Positions 25,591 through 33,800 of a stretch of DNA of 64,000 nt are shown piece by piece. The DNA is from Sinonovacula constricta (lineage: Eukaryota; Mollusca; Bivalvia; Cardiida; Solecurtidae). The position numbers and the translations under genes are program-made. Every line of letters starts with the position of its first letter. Positions within the stretch are counted from its first letter, which is position 1. The notes beneath the pieces were generated by a model. The model ran no database searches. It had not been told where the DNA came from and was given only the letters and a program-made list of their open reading frames with translations. The stretch covers positions 24,843,479-24,907,478 of the forward strand of contig CM017561.1 in NCBI GenBank assembly GCA_007844125.1, written 5' to 3'.

Positions 25591-27801
25591 TTAATCAGAG
25601 TCTGATTCATGTTGTTCTTGCACCTGTTTCCTCCTTGGCCCAGTGCAGACATGACCATCAACGTGCCTTTTACCGGTTCCTGAATTAAGCCAGAGGACAA
25701 TGCTGTCTGTGGGGTCAAACGAATTGAGTGTTGGGCCATCAACAGTAACTCTCATCAAATTTTGCAATGTTAACTGGCTCATGGATGTTCTTGACTGTGT
25801 TTTTATTCTGTTCATGGCACTAAATCCCCTTTCACACTCTGCAGTTGATGGAGAAATGGTAAGCATAATCCTGACAAGTGGTAGCATATACTTAATGCGC
25901 TCATGGTCTTCATGGCTGGTGGAAAGCACTTGTTCATATGCATCTACTAATGATATTTTTGTTGTTCTGCTGATAACAAACTTCAAGTCCAGCCACTGGT
26001 CTAACCCATTCTCAATTTCTTCTTCTGTCAACACCGGTTCATAAAGGTTGATGAGCCTCTCAATCTGGTCTTCACCAAACTTTCTGAATTGTTCACCTGA
26101 ATTTCTGTCTGGCCATAGTTTGAAATTAAATACACTAAACAGAGAGTGGGGTTCTTTTTTGAAATATTTCACAAATCTCTCTTCAAGAAAGAAGATGGTG
26201 TCTGACAGCAAGCTATTTATGTCGCCACCTATTGCCTCTGACAGCTGATCTCCTGGGACCTCTCTTCTTCCTGTCTGGCCAAATGTAATGGTCACTCCTC
26301 TGTATTCTCCATTTGTACTCTCTCTTTCATACTTCCTTAGCATTTTACCTTTTCTGTCTTTCATGTGTGCAAATTTCTCTGTCAGTTCTGTAATTCTCTG
26401 GCTAACTTCAGAAACTAAACAGAATTTCTCTTGAAACAGCTCTGAAACTGTCCTAATCTGGTCTGTCCAATCAAGCATGAAGTTCAAGAAACTCAGAAAC
26501 CTGTTGCTTTTCATTTCTTTAAGGAACCCTTTGGCTTTCTGTCCATTTTCATCAGACTTTGTTGCAATATGTTCAAGGTGAACAATAGTAATCTCATAAT
26601 TGTCTAGGAGAGCTTTCAATGCCCTATATTGACTGGCCACCCACCTTATGGTTTGAATTCCTCCAAAGTGTTTCAGTTCTTTGTCTAAAGTTGTTGCTAT
26701 TTCAAAGAGTTCTCTTCTTTTCTTAGGGGAAAAATAATAATACTGAAACACCCCCTTAAGTATCTCCTCAAAGTGGTTCAAATAGGCACAGCTCTTCTTT
26801 GCATCACATACTGCCAACTCTATATTGTGGGCAATGCAGTGAACAACGGCAATGTAATTCGCACACTGATCATTCCCCTGGCCCTTTACTTCATCAATTA
26901 ACAACTTGATAGCCCCAGATTTTTTACCCATATTCACTGATGCCCCATCTGTATTAATGCCCACAATCTTATTAGCAAATTCTTCTTTTGATATGCCAAC
27001 TGAGTCTAAACCCTTTATGATCCCATTTTTAACGCCCTCTGCATTCCCATGCTCTAAGTCAACAATATCTGCCAATTTAGTTTGCAAATGGCCTTCATCA
27101 TCAATATATCTCACATAAACCAATTCTTGTTCTGAAATTGATCTGTCAGTGGACCCATCTGATAGGATACTTATGAACCTTGTATTCTTAAAATCACATG
27201 CTGTTTCTGCTTTAATACTGTTTGCAATCGCTGAAACAAAGTCACTACACCCATGATTGTTTCTGTAATTTGTGCCAAGGTCAACCCCATTCTTCTCCTG
27301 CAAGTCACATAAATTAGCAAATTTTGTCATAGGTTCCCATTCTACTGCTACATAATATGCTGTATTAAATAGTTTCTCGTACTTCTGGCTGTTTTTATCG
27401 TGCATTTTTTTCAAAGAGTTGGTTATTTGAGAGCTGGAGGGGTTCGTTAAAATGTGTTCATGTGCCATACAGTTCGAATGTTTGAGACTGTTTTCGTGAA
27501 ATTTCAACGTTTCTTTTCTGTAATTCTCTCTGATTCCTCGCACTAGAGAAGATGACTGGTCACTTTTATCAGGAAATTTGCGGCACACTTTACAGAAAAG
27601 AGCGTTTTCTCTCTCATCGTACTCAGCCCAGGTAAATTCTCTCAGCCATGATTGCTTTAAAAGTCGTTTGCGTTTAGTTTTGTCGTATTCTTTCTGGGAT
27701 AATTTTCTCTTTAAATTTGAATTCTTATCTTCAGCGTCTCCACCGCCTTGCATAGCTGCCCCGCTTTCATCTTTTTTGAAAAAACTTTGAATGTCCGACA
27801 T
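25591..27801 (-). CDS. hAT-family transposase with TTF/BED-type zinc finger (736 aa)
   Basis: This is a transposase of the zinc-finger hAT type related to the ZNF862/KIAA1586-like proteins of animals; it would excise and insert the surrounding element in the nucleus. The start chosen is the first ATG (27799-27801, MSDIQSFFKK); the reading frame is open 20 codons further upstream but only from a TTG. Residues 70-108 form the zinc finger: C70-x2-C73, then H102 and H108. The RNase H-like core shows the expected acidic residues in 'ILSDGSTD' (D215) and 'GINTDGASVN' (D285), and a C-x2-H motif in 'HCIAHNIE' (C322, H325). 'IRW' follows at 385-387. The C-terminal hAT dimerisation region includes 'STAECERGFSAMNRIK', with the ER pair at 657-658 as the likely third catalytic position. 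There are no internal stops or frameshifts. Length fits this family, and it is GC-richer than its surroundings. A basic stretch near residues 31-50 may be a nuclear localisation signal. Whether it is active cannot be told from sequence alone. Confidence 0.95.
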   Translation of the reverse strand: MSDIQSFFKKDESGAAMQGGGDAEDKNSNLKRKLSQKEYDKTKRKRLLKQSWLREFTWAEYDERENALFCKVCRKFPDKSDQSSSLVRGIRENYRKETLKFHENSLKHSNCMAHEHILTNPSSSQITNSLKKMHDKNSQKYEKLFNTAYYVAVEWEPMTKFANLCDLQEKNGVDLGTNYRNNHGCSDFVSAIANSIKAETACDFKNTRFISILSDGSTDRSISEQELVYVRYIDDEGHLQTKLADIVDLEHGNAEGVKNGIIKGLDSVGISKEEFANKIVGINTDGASVNMGKKSGAIKLLIDEVKGQGNDQCANYIAVVHCIAHNIELAVCDAKKSCAYLNHFEEILKGVFQYYYFSPKKRRELFEIATTLDKELKHFGGIQTIRWVASQYRALKALLDNYEITIVHLEHIATKSDENGQKAKGFLKEMKSNRFLSFLNFMLDWTDQIRTVSELFQEKFCLVSEVSQRITELTEKFAHMKDRKGKMLRKYERESTNGEYRGVTITFGQTGRREVPGDQLSEAIGGDINSLLSDTIFFLEERFVKYFKKEPHSLFSVFNFKLWPDRNSGEQFRKFGEDQIERLINLYEPVLTEEEIENGLDQWLDLKFVISRTTKISLVDAYEQVLSTSHEDHERIKYMLPLVRIMLTISPSTAECERGFSAMNRIKTQSRTSMSQLTLQNLMRVTVDGPTLNSFDPTDSIVLWLNSGTGKRHVDGHVCTGPRRKQVQEQHESDSD

Positions 27802-27861
27802 GATCAACAGCTGATTTTCGCAGACGATAACTTTCGGGGTTTGGTATAATTCACTTACCAA

Positions 27862-28300
27862 TCAGCACGTGGCCGGAAAATACGAGTCGTCTTACAAAAA
27901 TACGATAATCTACCTCGCGATCAATTTAGGTTAAATACCTATCTAAATAAATTTTAATTTCTATTTATTTGCAGTGAGACGATTTTCTTTGCAAATATTG
28001 AGTCTAAAACATCGCCTTACCGATAATAACTGCTGACAAAAAACCGCGAATGGACCGAAAACCGCGACCAGTAAGGGCCGTGTTTTAGACCGTATCAGTA
28101 TCGAAATAAAAGTAAACATCCGGTCTAATCGTCGGGAATTTATAGAAGTTGAGGATCACATACTAATTTAAGCAACTGTATGAAAAAGACCGTTTTAAAC
28201 CATTTTGTATTGTTTATTAAAATTAGCTGTGTTAATTTAGGTAATTAAATAAAATTCTAATGGTAAAAAGATTTTCATTCTTCTTGGCATTTTATATTTT
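27862..28300 (-). promoter_or_regulatory. 5' non-coding region of the hAT element, presumed promoter
   Basis: Lies between the transposase start and the right subterminal repeats. It contains a local direct repeat with 'aaaccgcga' at about 28040 and 28057. No clear TATA box was identified, so the promoter role is inferred from position. Confidence 0.35.
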
Positions 28301-28302
28301 TC

Positions 28303-28381
28303 ACTCGTCCTGCAGGACGACCATTTACAAATTTCCACTCGTCCGAGTTTGATGTCTACTCGTCATGACGACCGGACGAGT
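28303..28381. repeat. Right subterminal repeats of the hAT element
   Basis: ACTCGTCC or ACTCGTCA occurs at 28303, 28337 and 28358, and the inverted form GGACGAGT at 28374-28381. The palindrome CGTCCTGCAGGACG recurs at 28306-28319. The direct copies have the same orientation as those at the left end, so the arrays are not a continuation of the inverted repeats. Confidence 0.7.
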
Positions 28382-28404
28382 GGAATTTTCCAGCCCTGTA
28401 GTTG

Positions 28405-30728
28405 TTTGTAAATAACATACTAAATGTTTCGAACATAAACAGGTTTTGCATAACAAGGGTATAAAGACCTTCTTTAAGACAATACCTCACTGAAACCTTA
28501 TTTCCAAAATCACTTTAGCGGTTATTGATGCTAAGAAATACACGCTTTGAGTTATAACCGTGTTCATGTATATCTCTCATATCCTTTTATTGTTTTACAA
28601 ACGATGAAATTGAACCTCTTGATCTCCTTTATAACTTTGATTGTTGTTTTCTTTATGTTGTTGTTGTTGTTGTTGTTGTTGTTGCTAATTACAACCAACA
28701 TCTTTATATCATTCATATTCAGGCTTTTCAAAATCAGACTCTTGTCTTCTTGCTGAAGCTGATATCTATCATTATTAGCTTAAATGACGATAAACGGCAA
28801 ACCTTCAGGCTAGTGTTTTACAACTTATGAATCTACAGCTGATTTTTATTCTCCCTACAGCCGTATCGCAGTTTATTCGTCACGTGCAGACGATGCCGCA
28901 TGCAACTCTATGCCGTGATATTCCAAATTGATATGTTTAGAAGTGTATACATCTCATTAATATAACAGTGTACTGTTTCATAAAATGTGGTACGTCTCGT
29001 GATTGACAATACGTAGCTTCAAAAGACAGATGTCCATGAAACAAAACATAATTTCCATAAATAATGATATTTAATTTGTTTTACGCAATGGTGGAAACAC
29101 AAATTAAAGAGCCAGGGAAGCAGCATTGGTGGAGTGATCGCCATCAGTATAACTACAACAAGAAAGCGTTCATTAGTAATAGAAGCACATGATGAGATTA
29201 AACATTTCCAATAATTTTGAAACACATTCCAGCACTGAGTCCATGTAATGTAATCTAAACAGAATCTAATGAAATGAAGTGTAAAAACGTGTTTCAGTAA
29301 AATAATTATTAGCAAATCTTTCTTGATATTAATGTACACATCTTTTAAGTCAATATGATTACTAGAAAACATCTTATATTTGTTAGAAATATCGTGAAGT
29401 AGCAATATATCGATGTCAATGTGAGGCTAAATGTGAGCCAGGTGAGGCTTGGGTAAAGAAAGGGTACAAGAAAGCGATTATTTTATCATGTCACTTTTCA
29501 TTTACCCTTATATTGAATCGTTAAGACAAGTAAACGACAATCTAAAAATATGCGAACGACGCAAAGTCGTAAATTACAGTTTTTTATCTTCGTTCGACAT
29601 AAGTTTGTTCCAGAATCTTTCTTTAACAATCTGCAATTTTGCAAACGTCTATAATGGCGACGTTTCCACAACCTCAATGTCCAGCGAAACTTCTGTCTAG
29701 ATTCTCTGAAAACAGACAATTAATCTCGTTAGTAAAGTGATTATTCCTTGATCAGTGTCTGACTGAACGCTGGGACTAATCACATTAGGCCTTTGTAACA
29801 AATATGTCAAAATGAACGAGCTAGCTCTTTGCCTATTTATGTTTAACAGTTGCTTTAAATATTTTTTTAAATTGTAGGCTTAAAAATAATTGAATCATCA
29901 GTAAGATAAGATGAAATCGAGTCGAAGTATTATAAACATTAAAAATCAGCAGTTAAAAAGTTTTATTGTTAACGCAATATCCGAAACAACATAAAACATG
30001 AATTCAGGCATCACACAATTCCCTATCTACATTATTTTTCATTACATTACATTATAGAAAGACAATACTAATTAAGATTAAAAACAAACATTCAGTATTT
30101 TAATTAAAACGACCATTGGCATTGACACAGCTTTAAATTTCTAATCTAACAGACGGTCTGAAAGAGTTAAAACTTTAATCATTTTCAATTGTAATTCTAG
30201 TTAAGCGTGTCTTGAAGAGATCAGATAATCTCTGGGTGTTAAGTAGAAAATTAAGTTTCAAGCCTATTTCCTGATACATGTATGTTCCATGAAAAAATTT
30301 GATCTTCTTAATTCGGGACTTTCTCACAAGGTTTTAACGTGATGATTTCGATAATCATCTGTGTTCTGTATGTTCCTTTATCTAGCGTTAGTTTAAATTT
30401 TGACAATTTGTGGATATTTTCATAGGAATTTTCCTACTTTTTTGTCTTAGTATATAAAATGCCACTATATCTTCAGTAGGTTTACTGAATATCTATTAAA
30501 ATCTACTGAATTTCGAAAGCCTCCTAGCAATTATCTGGCCACAAAACGTAATTCATTCAATTCTTTTCATTAATTGTATTTCCACAATTAAACGTGACAC
30601 AATAATTTACAAATAAAGACTTATGTTGATGTCAGAATAGAATTTTATTGACGTGGGTTGTGCATATTTAAATATAAAATAATCTTGGGAAGGATGATAT
30701 TGACCATTATTGTATTCTCTTAACTAAA
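28405..30728. repeat. Module M1, copy a, right part
   Basis: Collinear with M1b (41530-43870) and M1c (48690-50740), and in part with M1d (55260-56660). Anchors: 'aactctatgcc' near 28910/42985, 'gatgagattaaacatttcc' near 29193 with relatives at 43280 and 55340, 'tgattattccttgatcag' near 29738/43810/49741, and 'tttcctgatacat' near 30268/50245. A (TTG)n tract lies at 28656-28684. No gene with known relatives is seen. Confidence 0.75.
29654..29740 (+). CDS. Short ORF (28 aa) partly conserved in another M1 copy
   Basis: Starts ATGGCG in a fair initiation context. It shares the peptide QPQCPAKLLSR with an ORF at 49653-49754 in module M1c, where it is 33 codons long with a different C-terminus. 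In M1b (about 43720) and M1d (about 55740) the frame is broken. It could be a relic first exon, but no splice donor fits well. The protein is not recognised and coding status is doubtful. Confidence 0.15.
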   Translation: MATFPQPQCPAKLLSRFSENRQLISLVK

Positions 30729-30735
30729 GCTAAAC

Positions 30736-30847
30736 CATAGACATATAATAACGGGACCGCTGTTTCGTGACGTCACGCTATATACTCTATATAAATAGGT
30801 TGAATCCGTCGCAGCGCCCTCACCGGGAGTCATAGAAAACTTCCGGT
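30736..30847 (+). repeat. Left terminal and subterminal inverted repeats of the 7.6-kb element
   Basis: Outer repeat 30736-30758 and inner repeat 30810-30847 correspond to 38310-38332 and 38235-38273 in inverse orientation. The intervening bases contain the promoter-like elements listed separately and do not match the other end. Confidence 0.8.
30768..30797 (+). promoter_or_regulatory. Candidate core promoter: CRE-like TGACGTCA and TATA box
   Basis: TGACGTCA at 30768-30775 is a perfect cAMP-response-element palindrome. TATATAAATA at 30788-30797 is a good TATA box facing into the element. Transcription would start near 30820, about 75 bases before the first ATG of the candidate spliced ORF. 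Placement between the outer and inner repeats fits a transposon promoter. Confidence 0.45.
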
Positions 30848-30893
30848 GCAAACTAAAACCATAGATGGAAAGCTGAAAACTGTGTTAACATTA

Positions 30894-33800
30894 ATGAAAA
30901 AACGCGTAAATCTCGTGTTAATGGGGGTACGAGGATGTGAAATTATAACTTTCAAAGGGTTTTACCAAAAAAGAGTGTCGGGGACACCATTTCATGTTTA
31001 TAGACGTTCAGGTTTTAGTGTTAACCCATACACGACGCACATCTCCCCCGCCCGCCTCGAACCTTCTATCATGGTATGTTGTTTCTTTATTCGTTTGTTG
31101 TTGTTTTTAATCTGAATATTATGGTTTATCATTATATAAAATCAGTCATTTTACGTTTCTGATCATGTCTGAAACTTACAGAAGTGTGTTTTTTTACATT
31201 TATATGCTTTATTTTCCATATATTTTTTTTGCTTTATCTATTTTTTACTTTGCAGCCTGTAGTGGGCAGAAGGGGTGGGTCTAATCTATTATTTTTTATC
31301 ATTTATGAAATAGAACCATTTATAGAATCAAACCCACCACTTCCGTTACTCTTGTTTTCAATGAATAATTTGAAACAAATATAGTGCTGCCTTTTCTGTG
31401 GTCTCATGCCATGAACACCTGACATATCAATTAAACCCAATAATTTTATTCTGAGACTAGTGTTGTATACCCTTAGTTTGAGTGTTGTCAAGAAATTGAA
31501 CTTCCAAATGTATGTACCACTGTTTAAGGTAACATCTTAGGATCAAGCTTTTAACTTTGAACGCCCTCTTTCTGGGGTGGATGTGCTAGACACAAATATA
31601 GCAATACTTTCCTTGACTTACTCAAAAAACATTCAATTTCAGGTTGTCATTGTAGTATATATGTACCTCATGTATGTGATATTTTACATATGGTATGCAA
31701 TTCTATTTGAAGTTCCTGCAAAATGAGTTCTTTCCACACTTTAACACATGGTTAGAGGGTGTCAAATCACCCAAGGCATCTGCAAGGTAATTCAGACAAA
31801 ATCTATACCTTAAATAATTTACCTCATTAAAATTTATTTTGAATCAGCTAATCTGTATTTTACTGAAACCTGTGCATATTTGTGACTTTTGTTGTTGTTG
31901 TTGTTTGTTACATTGCACTGACATAGTTGTGGTTATATTGGTGATGTACAGCTAATTATTGGTGAAACCCTAGATTTATGTTTGGGCAGAACCACCAGCC
32001 CACAGCAGGTTAGCTGGAAAACCTTCCCACCAGATAGTTCTTGTCCTGACAAGGACCCAAACCCATGCATTGAAGTGCTATTAGAGGTAATATGGTTTAC
32101 TTAAAACACTACAGTGTACATCTTTTTTGATGTCTTGTGCTGTGTCTCTATCAATTTTGTCTTTCTAATATCTGACATTAAATATAAGCATTATTTTTCA
32201 ATCTTGGCATGTAAAAAAACTATTAAAAGAGAAAGTGTACAAAATAATGTAATGAATGCACATTTTTACAGTACTGAAAATCACGAAATTGACAATTTTC
32301 CCGTTTCCACTCCGTTTCGTTTCCATTTCAGTTGGAAGCGTTTGCCGCTCCGTTTCCATTCCGCTTCCGTTGCGTTTCCGTTTCGTTTTATTCGCTTCCA
32401 GCGCTGCATTTCAAACGCTTCCAGCGTTTCTATCGTTTCTTCCGTTTCTACCGTTTCAAGCGTTCCGTTTCGCTCCGTTCCGATTTTGATTAAAAATTTC
32501 GTTTAATAAATTTCTAAAGGTAAAGTACTTCCGGTGTGTTTGCAAAATGACGAAAGAAGTAAACATTCTAGGGAGAGGCAAAAGTCTTCCATCAAATATA
32601 AAGGAATCGGCAGTAGATTGTTTGCGACGAGGATATTCAGTGTCAGTCACCCGGAGGGAAATTGCAGACAAAAAATACCCTTAACAACCAGCACCTGCAA
32701 ATAATCCTCAAAATTCATGGAGTGCAGTATTGAGAAGATGCCTACCTACTTGTCTTCGCCAGACGTCATATCCCGGAATAAACAAACAAGAAATAACTTT
32801 CAAATATGGTCCACACACACACAGTATCCTAAAAAGTTACTTCTCTGTGACGTGTTAATCCGCCAAAAAAGCGTAATGGTGATCCGACCTTAAAATAAGA
32901 CGATATTACACACAATTCTTTTTAAAACGTGCCCCCGGACGTTTGCCCCTCGCCCCTATAAGTGCAGACCGGACGTTTGCCACCCCCTCTCCCCTTCAAA
33001 TAAAAAGGTCCTTCAAATAAAAAGGCCCAGCGTTTACCCCCATCCCCACTGCCAAAATAAAAAGGCGAATGTTTGCCCCTTTCCGATATTTGTTATATGG
33101 CGGACTTTAGATTTAACGTCTCGCTGATAGTAACGTGTAATATCCAATAATTTTAGATAAGTATTACTCACTACAGTCACATTTCATGGTTAAAATGATT
33201 ATCTCATATAAACATGAACATGTTGTTTTGTCGAAAACAGGCACATACATAAAGTCTCATAGAACAAACAACTTTCTTAGAAACAAGTGTGTGTTGTTGT
33301 GTTTTCGATTTGCACATATTAGCGTCAATTAACGGCTGTTAACAATATTGTTCACGCAATTATAACATGAAGTCGCTAATTATATCAATGTGATTTTAAT
33401 TTCTCCAAGGTTGTAACAAATAAATGCGGTGAACAAATAAATCATTAGATGCGGTGTAATTTCTTTCTGGAGAGGAGGGCTCTCTGGCTAACACTGCAAC
33501 ATCAAAGAATATTCTGGGAAACAATCGCCGGTAACTATCATTTGAAGTCGCCGAAAAGATTTTTTTTGTTTCAAATTGACCGACCTATTATTTCTCTCAA
33601 TACTGTGCAACATGATATCGATCGATAATTGTCTTCAAGCTGCCATTTAGAAGAGAGAGAGGGTGTGAACGCTGGGTACTGTTTAGGGATTAAAAATGGT
33701 AAGTACGCGTGAACGGCGTGTGCTATGAAAAAATATGCAACGTTATTGAGATGAAAATATACATTAGACTGTGTTCCTTGATGTGTCTTCTCTTGATAAC

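Larger units (their letters stand above)
25386..28398 (-). mobile_element. Complete hAT-superfamily DNA transposon (3013 bp)
   Basis: Perfect 15-bp terminal inverted repeats CAGGGCTGGAAAATT lie at 25386-25400 and 28384-28398. They are flanked by the 6-bp direct repeat TAGTTG at 25380-25385 and 28399-28404. Inside is one long transposase ORF on the minus strand. Flanking DNA belongs to module M1, whose other copies lack the element; M1b near 41520-41545 reads across the equivalent point without it. Known hAT elements usually make 8-bp target duplications, so 6 bp is notable. The intact ORF, perfect TIRs and perfect duplication suggest a fairly recent insertion. Confidence 0.92.
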
